Assembly (NCBI GenBank): GCA_029204225.1
Contig: CM055093.1
Span: 20,496,595-20,560,594, forward strand
Reading direction: 5' to 3'
Source of the DNA: Diphasiastrum complanatum
Lineage: Eukaryota; Streptophyta; Lycopodiopsida; Lycopodiales; Lycopodiaceae
Length of the DNA stretch: 64,000 nt
The notes beneath the pieces are model-generated. The model was not told where the DNA came from and searched no databases. It saw nothing but the letters and a program-made list of their open reading frames with translations. Position numbers and translations under genes: made by a program. This document shows, in pieces, positions 22,484 through 32,889 of this stretch; position 1 is the stretch's first letter, and each line of letters starts with the position of its first letter.

Positions 22484-24163
22484 TCACCATATCCATGATA
22501 GTGCTTCTTTGATGTTGACATCTTTGATGAGCTTGAGAGCTTTCCACCATCCTAGCACCTCCAAAATTGATTCCTTCCAAATTTCATGTAGATGCTTGAC
22601 TTTGAGGCTTGCTCCTTCTTCATGTGCATGCTCCTTCATGAGAAAATAAATATTTCTTCTTGATTTATTAGGATCGCAAAGATCTAACATCATGTTACCA
22701 TGATCTAGAGAATTAGACTCATCCAATTTGGCAAGACTATGCATGCTATAATAACAAAGTGTTTTCATCATATCTTCATGCTTGTTTACCATGCTAATCT
22801 TTGATCCAATGAGGCTAAATACTTCATTATGGAGATAAGTGTCTTTAGAAGATGATTCACTTACTCTCATAAAGAGTTTACAATTTGCCTCAATACATAT
22901 TTTCAAACTATGAGTGAACAAATCACTTTTGCTCTTGCATGACTCAAGAGCATACATTTGATGAAATAACCGTTTGCTTTCTAATTGATTTAGAATCAAT
23001 TTCAACCTTTTACGAACATCATCTATGTTCTCAAGAGAGACTTCATACTCAAGTAGTATGGTTTTACTCCAATTTTGAGATGCAATGATCTCACTAAAGC
23101 AAATTGATTTATCAAATGACATAAGAGAAATAAGTATGTGATGTATACCACATGAGATATGCTCCTCTTTCCCTTGAAATGTGAGCCACATGGACTCAAC
23201 CATATTTCTTGAGTTTCTTTTTGGAATCACAATTTGAGAAGGTCTCTCCTCCTCAATCCTTGGCACATTTGAACCTTGAGATGACTCCTTAAGATCCTCC
23301 TCATGGTGCTCCTTTTTGATGGAAATCTGAGACCTCCATGTCTCATAATGATCACAACAAGTATGACCATTCAATATGTACTTCCTATGATTATCAAGAT
23401 TACTTATGCTAGAAACATAAGTCCAAAAATCACCACAACTTGGCATGATTTTTCCAATATTGAAATCAAAAGGTATTTCCATCTCAATAAGGCTAACTAC
23501 TTGCTTATGGATATAAGTGTCCACTTTGGATGCTTCACTTATTCTCATAAGAAGTTTACAACTTGCCTTTAAGATTGAAAACTTACAATTTTCATCTTTA
23601 TGAATGAACACATCATTCATGATCTTATTGAAACCAAAAGATCCTACATTATGAAGATATTTCCATTTCCTTGACTTCATAACTAATGTAAGCTTACAAG
23701 GAAAACATAATTTGCTATCTTTTAAGGCATCACACTCAACTAGTATTGCCTTAATCCACCTTTGAGATACAAAAATCTCTTCAAAGCAAAATGGTTCTTC
23801 ATAAGTTGACATTAGAGCATAAATGAAACTATTTTCATTTTGTGATTGCTCCTTATTCTTGATTGATTTCTCTTGGATAATAACAATAAGTTTGAACTTG
23901 TCCAAAGTTCCAAGCAAAATACTTTCCAAGGACATAAAATAAATCCAAGTTACTTTCATGAAAGTGACATCTATCTTTGCATCTTGAACCAAACAATGCA
24001 CTTCCAAATGAAAAATTCCAAAATATTTGACATGTGTTGTGATGGACTCTTGAAGACAAATCTTGCAAGTCCTTGTGAGACTCCAAGCCTCATTCACCTT
24101 TCCACAAAGGAAACACCTTTTGTTGGACTTGTCCTTATTTGCATTTTGAACTTGAAGCTCCAT
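22484..24163 (-). CDS. Element B: 559-codon frame of rearranged gag/pol-like pieces
   Basis: Open without a stop from 24163 to 22484. It starts near CFLCGK, a half zinc knuckle. Two blocks look like the linker before copia RT: EEPFCFEEIFVSQRWIKAI at about residues 119-137 and FDKSICFSEIIASQNWSKTI in the second half (compare EEPKNVQEA and KEWIQAM in A and C). Between them PSQIVIPKRNSRN resembles the basic hinge ahead of RT. A second pair of duplicated blocks is SEASKVDTYIHKQVVSLIE and SESSSKDTYLHNEVFSLIG, the first of which also has a match in element D. There is no DSG protease, D-D-E integrase or YVDD. The length of an open frame without an enzyme suggests either selection for a protein or recency. 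I assign no function. Confidence 0.6.
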   Translation of the reverse strand: MELQVQNANKDKSNKRCFLCGKVNEAWSLTRTCKICLQESITTHVKYFGIFHLEVHCLVQDAKIDVTFMKVTWIYFMSLESILLGTLDKFKLIVIIQEKSIKNKEQSQNENSFIYALMSTYEEPFCFEEIFVSQRWIKAILVECDALKDSKLCFPCKLTLVMKSRKWKYLHNVGSFGFNKIMNDVFIHKDENCKFSILKASCKLLMRISEASKVDTYIHKQVVSLIEMEIPFDFNIGKIMPSCGDFWTYVSSISNLDNHRKYILNGHTCCDHYETWRSQISIKKEHHEEDLKESSQGSNVPRIEEERPSQIVIPKRNSRNMVESMWLTFQGKEEHISCGIHHILISLMSFDKSICFSEIIASQNWSKTILLEYEVSLENIDDVRKRLKLILNQLESKRLFHQMYALESCKSKSDLFTHSLKICIEANCKLFMRVSESSSKDTYLHNEVFSLIGSKISMVNKHEDMMKTLCYYSMHSLAKLDESNSLDHGNMMLDLCDPNKSRRNIYFLMKEHAHEEGASLKVKHLHEIWKESILEVLGWWKALKLIKDVNIKEALSWIW

Positions 24164-24311
24164 CCTTCACCTCGGCCCCCTTGCTTTGGTTCTCCTTGGA
24201 TGGATTGGTCTTCTTTTTGTAGCATCTTGAGAAAAAATATCCTCCCTTGCCACAAAGGTTGCACTCAGGATCCTTTCTTTCCTTCAATAGGATGCCACCT
24301 ATTGATGCCAT
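24135..24311 (-). pseudogene. Element B: gag start fused to a zinc knuckle
   Basis: The Met at 24311 begins MASIGGILL, matching the Gag start of C (MASNGGIML), but the capsid part is gone. After ERKDPE the frame runs straight into CNLCGKGGYFFSRC, a CCHC knuckle in which the His is Tyr, then a Lys-rich tail and a stop at 24135. This is an internal deletion of about 240 Gag residues. The frame overlaps the start of the 559-codon frame by 29 bp. Confidence 0.72.
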
Positions 24312-25962
24312 GTGAATAAAAAACTGTGATATGATTCTACAAATGTAATTTGTGACTTTCAAGAGACTAGATTTGAACATCTTCAACAATCTAGAATGAT
24401 CTACAAAAGATCTAGCTCACAGACCTAAGAATCAATCTTCACACTAATGACTAGTCACTTGGAAACTTTGCTTTGATCACTAAGACAAAAGCACACAATC
24501 TTTGAATCAAATCACAAAATAAATCAGATCCAATCTCCTATTGGACTCATTAAATACCAATGACTCTTTCTTTTGAAAGTTGAAATGGAGATGAAAAAGA
24601 TTTGACACCTAGATTTTCCTTTTCACTTGACTAGTTCTCTCAACACTTGAGATTCTTGAACAAAAGATGGATTTTGTTTCAAACACATGAAAATCAAACT
24701 TAATCACTTATTTTGGACTCACTCTTGAAATTTAGGATGAATTTAATTTGATTTGAAAACAAACTATACCACCAATTTTTCACAAAGCTAAAAAATTAGA
24801 CAACTAGAGATTCACAAAGATCTCAACCATGCATGAATACTCAAATATGGACTCCTCATTCTAGACATCCAATGGGATCACAAATTGACCCTCACACTCT
24901 CACAAAGAAAGTTGAATAGAACTAATTTGAGTTTCATACATTCTATGTCAATTTTTGCTCAACAAATTGAATTCAATCACTCCTATTGGATTCCACCAAT
25001 TACTCTACTTTTTAAGACTTGGAATGAAATTCAAAATCAAAAGTTGTGATTTTTCTCACTAAGATATTGTGCTTCAAAGAGCTAATACCACTTAGAAAGA
25101 TTTGATCACCTAGGAGAAGACAAATTCTTCACCTATAACAACACAAAATGAGCTTCTAGATCTTGCCTTCTACAAAGGAAGGAGCTCTTAGAGATCGGAT
25201 CTCTCTCTACACATTTGTCATAGACACCTTAATGACTCTTTTCAAACCTTACAATAACTCAAACAAATTGAGTAGGGTTGAACAATGTGACTTGGATCTC
25301 AATCTCTTTTCTAGAACTCTCAATTTAAGCCAATCTATGTCAAATTCTACAAAAGATTTGCATAGATGCTCTATATGCACTAGAAACTCTCAAAGGTTTC
25401 ACTTGGAGGATAGATCCAAATATGTTTTCTAGAAAATTGATGCTTCTAAACTTGACCCTATCACTCTTGAACAAATCTAGAGTGATGGTACAATGGATTT
25501 CAACCTCTCACCTTGCATATCACTCCTTAATCTATGATTTTTAGCAAAATCTCTCTCAACTTCAACATGCACTCAAAAAATCAGAGATGATCTATTAATG
25601 CACCTATTTCAAGCTTTAAATTTAATTTCTTGGCTGATCTAATCCAAGAACTAATCAAGGGATTAGATTTACTATAGAAAATGCTTGATTTTGCACCAAA
25701 AATCACTCAAATTGGGTATGTGAGTCACATTCTTCAAATTTTTGAAATTTCTTAGTAAAAAATGGAACTGTACAGCCTCACACGTGTGAAAAGGGTTCCT
25801 ACAGCCCACAACAAGATCTGGACCAAAATTTTTGAGGATAGCTATCAAATCCAACTCGCTACAAAAAATTTGACTAGTTTCCAAAAAACTGCTAATTTTG
25901 GCTTTGATCTGGATTAACCCTATCAATTTCAACAAAACCTCTTGTACTAGGCTCTGATACCA
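24312..25962 (-). other. Leader and PBS of element B
   Basis: The PBS complement is at 25951-25962. The rest is AT-rich and non-coding on the element strand; an 89-codon plus-strand frame at 25163-25432 has no recognisable motif and is probably chance. CTCACACGTGTGAA lies at about 25777-25790. Confidence 0.75.
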
Positions 25963-26778
25963 TGTGCAAAAAGTACAAAAAGGACCAAGAGTGGATCCTA
26001 ATCTGATCCTCAAGAGGGATTGGTTGTCAGATTACTTGATCTATCAATCTACTTCAGAGTAAGATCAATCTAGATCAATTCTAGACACAAAATCCTAACA
26101 AGAACAATCATTAATTGAAGGTAAGTGTACTTTATGGTTTCCCATGTGTGAAAACCTGTCTGAGTACGGACTCCAACCTGAAAATCAAGTACACATTGAT
26201 AGCACCTCAAAACAATCAAAACAAATGTAGACAAATGGAGAGAATCACTCAAAATTGCTTCCAAAACCAAGATTGGTGTCTCACAATGATTATGGACAAA
26301 TGTGGCTCTATATATACAATAAGTGGGAGCTCGTGGTACTGATCATCCCTCTAATCCCACATGTGTGAAGGTGCTTTGTCATATGATGATTCATCATGCA
26401 AAACTGACACTTGGACAAAGCACTTTTGGTCCATTTTCCTTCTATATGGAGATCTACTTGAAAATTTTCTAGAAGTCAAAATTAGTCTACTTCAGCTTAT
26501 CCACACATGTGAGTTGTCCTCTACACATGGGATGTGACACCTAACCAAAGGATGTGGCTCATGCAAGCAATAGACTGATGTCATGTGTCATATGTCTAGA
26601 AAACTAGTTTTGGCCTTTTTAGCCACTAGAACTTGAATTTAATCATATGTAAAACCTATATGATTATGGTACATGACAAGTACACTATTTTCACACGTGG
26701 GAACAGGCTCCACACATGTGTGTTTATCTATATACAAGATTTTTGGCCTCTACCAAGCTTATTTTTGCATTTTTCACA
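25963..26778 (-). repeat. 5' LTR of element B
   Basis: 816 bp, same ends as 21512-22343. I noted more than 25 differences between the two, so the insertion is old relative to C. One example is CCACGTGTGAAAA in one copy and CCCATGTGTGAAAA in the other. Confidence 0.92.
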
Positions 26779-26783
26779 CATCA

Positions 26784-27108
26784 AGTCCGCGTTAATCCGT
26801 ATCTTGGACGTGGTACCCTAGTATAGAAAGTGGAAACGCGACTTTTTTGCATCCCAGGTGGCATGAGCGTGAAGGGTGAGGCCCATGTTAATGTCAGAAT
26901 TGAAAAGCGCTGGGTATAGGCCCATTGCTTCAAGAAGTGGGCCTGTAATCTGGAGCCATGGTTTAATCAGGACTTCAAAAGGCAAGGGCCAAATCTGGGT
27001 GGTCGATGGTATTTCACGCTGGATCACCTGTTTGGTGCCAGAGTCGTCAGAAGATGAGGAGGCCATGTTAGCAGTGATGGTTAAAGTGCGAAAAAGTAGA
27101 AAAAACAT
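26784..27108 (-). pseudogene. Unrecognised decayed coding relic, upstream part
   Basis: On minus a frame starts near 27063 (MASSSSDDSGTK) or at an upstream Met at 27108. It reads about 80 residues with a clear protein-like stretch (WPLPFEVLIKPWLQITGPLL, then HAHATWDAKKSRFHF), then hits a stop at 26818, close to where element B interrupts the region. Its continuation would lie at 21506 and below. The Ser/Asp-rich start and the following hydrophobic, Trp-containing block do not match a family I know. It lies about 1.1 kb downstream of the gypsy pol stop, so it may be an additional gypsy frame or the first gene of a neighbouring element. Confidence 0.4.
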
Positions 27109-27129
27109 TGGAAAAGATAAAAAGAGGTG

Positions 27130-28241
27130 GAAACAAGAAAAACTGTGAATAACAAGTGTTGGATAGTAAGAACTATAGTTCAGAACTAAGGTCTGGGTTC
27201 AGAATATGCAGTTGATGGCTTGTGTGAAGTTTGGTCGCATTCAGAGAACTTGAAAATTTAAGTGGAAATTTAAGTAGAGCTTCGCCAACAAAGGTGACAA
27301 ATGACTCGAATTCAGCCCTTATATAGTGGAAATTAGAGTGTGTTTTAGGTGACCTCCACTTTTCCTTGTTCAGTTCTATCCAAAGTTTGGCGAGGACCTT
27401 CTTCACAAAATTCTAAGACCTCAGAGAAGTTTGCGAGAGTTCAGAAGGTGATTTGACTACCTTGCGAAGGTTCTGCGAGGGTTCGGATAGTCTGCGAGGG
27501 TTCAATCCTTGCAAGAAGTGAATGCTCGCAAAACATGTTTTTGTGGATAAATTTTCAAGATCAGACCATGTAGGCAGGCTAATTTCACCCCTGATTCCAT
27601 TTATGCCCCTTGCAAAGGTTGGTAGGATGATCTTGATGCTTTGCGAAGGTTCTGAAGATTCTGCTTATGAGAACCCTCCCATACACTCAAAAATGATGAT
27701 TTCTCTATCAAGAACTCTCGCAGAGATTTTCATAGATGCATCTGGGTTAGATCTAGTGACTATTCAAGTTTCAAGAGCTATCTCTTAGGGGATCTCCCAA
27801 AATCATGAAAAAAGTGCTCTTTTAGAGTAGTTTTTGACGAGATCTTGAGATTCTCTGATTTTTAACTTTTTCAAACTGGTTATCTGCTTCATCCATGTTA
27901 GATATGACTGTTGGTAGCTCTCTGAAAGTTCTAACAGATATTTGGTAGTAGCTACATCCATCAATTTTGGGTGAAATTTGCCCTTATTTTGTCATAGTTA
28001 TTGAGATCAAGGTCTCTGATCTACAAATTGGGGGCTTATTGGTGTAATCTGATGATCTCCTTCCTTTCGATCCTACCTGGATCTGGATCTCTTATGGATC
28101 TTGATGGATTTTCCCCGATCTTGCCAGATCTGACTGAATCTTGATGGATCTAGCTTGATGTGGCTTGATCTTCCTAGATCTAGTTGTGATGGCCAAGCAG
28201 ATAAGCTTTCTGTGATTTGCCACCACCAACCTGGATCTATC
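27130..28241. other. Non-coding stretch with repeated TTGCGAAGGTTC-like motifs
   Basis: Variants of TTGCGAAGGTTC and TGCGAGGGTTC recur at about 27440-27510 and 27640, with CTCGCAAAA and CTCGCAGAG nearby. The CG content is high compared with neighbouring DNA. It follows the gypsy pol stop on the minus strand, so it may be its 3' untranslated region or an LTR, but no second copy is present to prove an LTR. Confidence 0.4.
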
Positions 28242-29264
28242 TTACTGTGGTGGCCAGTACTTGTGCAATCGGCTACCATTGATGGGTGTATCAAACGGTG
28301 TCCCATCTACCTTCTCCAAATTCGCGGCTCCATGATTAAGCATTTCTTTGATCCAATAAGGACTTTCGTCTGTGAACTTTAATTTTCCCTTGATCGCCTT
28401 GGTTTTATACATCAGGACTAGATCTCCAGAATGAAGATCCTTCTCTTGTAACCTGCTATCATGCCATGATTTTCATCTTTCCTTTTCAGCTGCCAGTGCA
28501 TGCACAACTAGTAATCGTGTTTCACAGAGCTTATGCAAAGCTTCGTAGCGTAATTGTAGAGATTTGTATTCATTAAGATGTTGCGTTGTGGCAATCCTTA
28601 ACAAAGGGACTAAAAACTCTACTGACATTACCGCATCCTGAGCATATACCAATTGGAAGGGTGTTTGATCAGTGCTTCCTTTATATGTTGTCCGGAATGC
28701 CCACAGAACAGCATGCAACTTGTGTTTCCAATTTGATTTGCTAGCTTCAACTGTTTTCATGAGCACACTACACAGGATCTTATTGGATGATTCTGCTTGC
28801 CCATTATCGTGAGGATAATAAGGCGTACTGGTTCTATGGATCACGAAGAATTCCTCCAAGAGGACCTTGATGGTCTCATTGATGAAATGACTACTGCGAT
28901 CGCTGACTATCTCCACCGGGCATCCCAAGGGCACAATGATATTCTCATAGAGGGACTTGGCAGTTGTCTTAGCATCAGCTACTCTTACTGCCTTGGCTTC
29001 GACCCACTTGGTTAGATAGTCCGTGGCTACAATTATGTACCGAGCCTAGGTACTTCTTGCTGCAGGGTGAATCAGACCGATGTAATCCAATCCCCGCTTT
29101 TTGAATGGTGCTTGGGCTAAGACCGGGTGTAGTAGGTTGTAATTCAATCTCGGTGGTCTCCTAGAACACATCACATTCCTCAGGTATTCCTCCGTATCCT
29201 TATGAGTTGTTGGACACCAACATCCTGATTGTGGGATCTTGCAAACTGTAATATATGGGCTCAA
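28242..29264 (-). pseudogene. Ty3/gypsy integrase, carboxy-terminal Pol
   Basis: Reading minus, one frame runs from a zinc-binding-like region (THKDTEEYLRN) through the integrase core: first Asp in ATDYLTKWVEAK (near 29020), second in VSDRSSHF (near 28900), Glu in DNGQAESSN (near 28800). The C-terminal part contains KDLHSGDLVLMYKTKAIKG, and the frame ends YWPPQ-stop at 28242. Two in-frame stops interrupt it: TAG near 29049 and TGA near 28473, the latter in an Arg-like position. The frame otherwise holds, so it decayed recently enough to keep register. RT and RNase H are not seen upstream. The element would have inserted cDNA; here it is inactive. Confidence 0.85.
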
Positions 29265-29645
29265 GCACTAATGGTTCCTTGTCCGTTTTGACCCATTCAG
29301 CCAAAAGGCTTTTAGCTTGTGGCGCAATCCACAGTAATTTCCCGAGAGGTAAACTAACACGGCTCACCAATAAGATTGTGACCCTTTCAGTGCATGGTTC
29401 CTCGGGCTCCACCATGTGAAAATGTGGTTCATGATGATGCAATCGATCGTTCAGATCAGTGCGCAATGGTGAGTCCGTTTGCAGTTCCTGTTCGCCGTCA
29501 ACTGGAGGTTCCATAGGACTGTCCCTTTCTTGCTCTTTTTCCTCCGCTTGTGCTCTCTATACCCAGTGTCGTATTTTCTGGTACTCTCTTCTCTCACATT
29601 GGGATATGGCACTGAAGTTGTTGGTTGATCATCATTAGTAGGCAT
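29200..29645 (-). pseudogene. Gypsy element, degraded region upstream of integrase
   Basis: Overlapping minus frames 29514-29200 and 29645-29451 hold pieces such as LAEWVKTDKEPLVLEPIYY, typical of the RNase H-integrase spacer of gypsy Pol, and a Lys/Arg-rich segment (REHKRRKKSKKG). Frame changes separate them from the integrase. No YVDD-like RT motif is present before 29645, so the front of pol is deleted or outside this remnant. Confidence 0.55.
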
Positions 29646-29902
29646 ATTGCGCCTGACTTTCTTGAAATCTTTTCATCTTTCTGTATTTTGACATGTTCCT
29701 TGTGAGGTCTTACTTTCAATAGAACATCTTTTAATCAAGAGATAGCTTCTTTTGATGATGATACTGGCTTGGTATTCCAAACAAAAACTATGTGAATATA
29801 AACAAGCTTTTCTCTTATTCTAACCTATACATAAAGAGTATAAATGTGCACATTTTATAAAGGGATTGGTGATACAAGTTTCAATTTGGATCTACATTTT
29901 CT
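29646..29902. other. Unassigned sequence
   Basis: AT-rich, with no gene, repeat or transposon end that I can identify. Confidence 0.5.
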
Positions 29903-30580
29903 CAAATAATGATTGTACTTCTAGTACCATCTTTTTCTATTTCTATATAGTATAAACAAGGATATTTGATGTAGCTCGATGAGATACATGCATTTAGATA
30001 TTTTCAAATCTCCAGCTAAATGTCATTTTACATTGACGTCTTTGATTTCAAGAACATTGTCCTTGATGCTACTAGGGTAAGATGTTCTACAGAATATCCA
30101 TGATAATATATCATGATCCTCCTTCAAAACCTATTGAAAAAATAAGCTAGATTGAGCTCAAATAATATTTAATCAATAATAAATAATATTAGTTATTTAA
30201 TTTAATCTAATAATAAAAAGTATCTGAAAAACTGACAACCACCATATGTCATTTTTGAATTGGACATTGAAATTGAAATCTCTTTGAACTCTTATTCGTG
30301 AAAGTGCAGTATTCATGAGGGTTATACCCTCTCCATCTCCTACCTTTTAACAATTTTTGACTCATCTAACATAAGCACTATGAATATTTGATGACTCACC
30401 TTTAGAATGTAATCATGCATCTCAATAATTGATTCATATCAGCAAATAAACTGTTTGATGAATAATAAGATATTGACTTTTATTCAGTTTGACATGTCTC
30501 CTCAATGTAAAATGGACTCTCAATAATCTTATGCACTGTTATGTCCAACTTGTTGAATCTCTCTCGCTTCATGTGATATG
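29903..30580 (+). repeat. Direct repeat, copy 1 (partner about 62577-63271)
   Basis: It begins AATGATTGTACTTCTAGTA and runs collinearly with 62577-63271, in the same orientation 33 kb away, to CTTCATGTGATATGA. Small indels separate the copies, for example an extra TAACTCTACCATCCATATGG in the second copy. No coding sequence is apparent. Confidence 0.82.
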
Positions 30581-30616
30581 ATCATGGGATAGGAACTTTT
30601 TTTAATTTAAACCTTA

Positions 30617-31062
30617 GTCAAAATTAAAAATTATAATACAAGTGCATGCCCACAATAGTTCAAATACAAAGTCGCTCTGGTTACAGTCATGGTCACAATC
30701 ATGGTTAACTAAGGTTTCTCTTGGGAAAAATCATCCCTCGGGAGAAATGAACTCTTGGGAGAAGAGAGACTGAGGGCAAGAATTGAAAAGAAGAGTGCCA
30801 ATTACATTACACTATAAATTGAACAAACTAGAGGAAATATAGATGGACGTCATTATAACATTTGCATCAATTAGCAATCACCATCTTTGAATGCTACATA
30901 AAATGCCTACATCTCTTGAGAGAAAAGAGAGATGGCAAGATTTGAAAAAGGAAGAGTGGCAACCAAAATACACGGATTGAACAAACTCAAAAATAAAAAA
31001 AATGAGTGGCATGGCAACATTTGAATCAAAGATCAATCTTATTTTTCAAGTGCTACGTGAAA
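30617..31062 (+). repeat. Tandem duplication unit 1, first part (partner 41221-41652)
   Basis: Collinear with 41221-41652 starting at TAGTCAAAATTAAAAATTAT. The unit is interrupted after CTACGTGAAA by element C and continues at 37493. The uninterrupted partner confirms the pre-insertion sequence GTGAAATG(A/G)TAAACT. Confidence 0.85.
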
Positions 31063-31717
31063 TGTGAAAATTGTCAACATTTCCTAGCTAGGTTGAGGCC
31101 TAAATTGGCTAAAATTGTAAATAGTTTTGGTTCTGGAGTTTCACGCGTGTGAACCAGGCCACAATGTTTTTATTTACTGTATTTTTTCAGTATGATGAAG
31201 TGTCAAACTTCATACCCTTCAAAATGAGACCATTTTGATGTATTTTGGTCATATAAGCCATTTTTAGCTATTTTTCCTATATAGGGAATATCTAGGGTCA
31301 AGTACCTTCTAGAGAGAGGAGAGAGAGTCATCTTCCTCATCCATAAATAGTAGGGAAGTCGTGGAGAACAGGTTGGAGAAACCTTTTGTATGCTTCATTG
31401 AGATCAATAGATCATTGTCATTGTTTCTTCCTCCATTGAGAGCATTGTTGTGTGTATTGTCTTCAAGCTATTGTGTATGATCTTAGGTGCTTTTCAAAAG
31501 TGGTAGGCTGATGTATTATGGACTGTATAATGCTATTTTGGGCCGCACTTGATGTTTATGGAAGTTTCCATTTGTGATAAATGCTTTTTGATCAAGTTCT
31601 TTGCATTCTAGGTAGCATAGAATGTGTTGCCAATTCCTAGCTTATGTAGTTTGGAGTGCAAGCATTCAAGCCAATGATCTTGGAGTTTAGATCCACTTAG
31701 GATCTGTATTTTTCACA
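31063..31717 (+). repeat. 5' LTR of element C
   Basis: TGTGAAAATTG...TATTTTTCACA. It contains TTCACGCGTGTGAA at 31140-31153, a TATA-like CCTATATAGG near 31276 and CATAAATAG near 31340, plausible promoter elements. The U3, R and U5 borders cannot be set from sequence alone. Confidence 0.95.
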
Positions 31718-32889
31718 TGGTATCAGAGCTGGTTGGCTTCTATTTACAGTAAGTATTCCATTTTTGGTGATATTTGGATGTTTGATCAAGTTCTAGCATG
31801 ATTTTGCATTGCTTTGTTGATCAAATCTTACTAACCTTTGTTTTGTGAGTTGAACTTGTGGATCAAAAGCATATTTCAGGTCTATTGAAGATCAGAGGCT
31901 GAAAAGAAACTATTTTGGATCAGATCATAACACCTAATCATTTGTGATTGTGAGGCTTGTGCATATTCAATACTAACAATGTTCTTTTCAATCCTATTGT
32001 TGACAATCTCCATTCTTGGATGAACACTCTCCTTAAGTGGATGAAACTTCTCCTTAAGTGGATGACAAATGCTCTTTTGAGTGAGTTTTAATTCTCCTAA
32101 AGGCTGAGCAAAGCTCCCATTTGGATGAAAGATCCTCTTTTTTGGGTGAACATATTGTAAGCTCCATTGTGAAGAGCATATTGTAAAGATTGTCATCAAT
32201 TTTGGCATAAATTTTGGTGTACTTTGTTGAGCATGTAAGTAACTCTCCTTATGTAATTTGATTGGAGCATTTGCTGGAAGGTGTTAACCATTATGCAAGT
32301 GTGTTTTCAGGTTCTTAACAGGTTGAGGAACATTCTCATGTGAAGTGATCTTAGATCTACATCTAAACACCAAGATTTGACAAGATAGTGAAGCTAGTCT
32401 TGTGATTCACTAAGTGTGCTCATTCATTCACCTCTAAATCTTGTATTTATCACTTGCTGGAGTTTATAAACTTTTAGAAGTGTGGTTTACATGTGGTTTT
32501 ACAGGTTGAATCAATATCTTAGTGTGTTGATCATATGTTGATCAAGTTTGTTCATTACTAGGTAATCTTGGCATCCTAGTTTTGGGTATTTTCTAAGAAT
32601 GCAAGTAACTCTTCACACCATAACTTGATTTGGTCACTTGCTGGAAAGTTTGAGAGCTTAAGCAAGAGTGTGTTCAGGTTGGTTTGATTTTGTAATCCAT
32701 TCTTAGTGTGTGCAAAGTGTTGCATGTGTTTCAATCTTCCTTTCTATGCTTGGAAACCATCTAGGTTCAAGATAGAAGTGTTTTAGGGTCCTAAATCTTC
32801 ATAGATCTCTTTATCTATCATTTGTTGAGAGAAAAGTGAGTGCTAAGTGCTTTAGGACAAAACTTAAAAGTTGAAGAAACATTAGAATC
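31718..32889 (+). other. PBS and leader of element C
   Basis: TGGTATCAGAGC at 31718-31729 adjoins the LTR. The leader of about 1.17 kb contains three loosely repeated blocks with CACTTGCTGGA or ATTTGCTGGAAGG (near 32270, 32450 and 32637), two of them preceded by GTAAGTAACTCT or GCAAGTAACTCT. It also has a short tandem CTCCTTAAGTGGATGA near 32030-32065. These may be packaging or dimerisation elements; that is speculation. No credible coding frame. Confidence 0.8.

Larger units (their letters stand above)
21512..26778 (-). mobile_element. Non-autonomous copia-type element B, complete with target duplication
   Basis: 5267 bp with direct LTRs 21512-22343 (832 bp) and 25963-26778 (816 bp; the difference is mainly a 16-bp indel). 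The perfect 5-bp duplication CATCA is at 21507-21511 and 26779-26783. On the element strand it has PBS TGGTATCAGAGC, a leader of about 1.65 kb, a remnant gag start fused to a zinc knuckle, a 559-codon frame of scrambled gag/pol-like pieces, and purine tract AGGAGGAG. It has no protease, integrase or RT catalytic core. The tract and LTR start match family A, so A-type proteins are the likely helper. Confidence 0.92.

Noticed and set aside
25163-25432. 89-codon plus-strand frame in the element B leader
   Set aside because: It is antisense to the element, without a recognisable motif, in AT-rich leader DNA; probably chance.
26818-27148. Plus-strand frame 26876-27148
   Set aside because: Opposite to the minus-strand frame with the more protein-like sequence (WPLPFEVLIKPWLQ); treated as a shadow.
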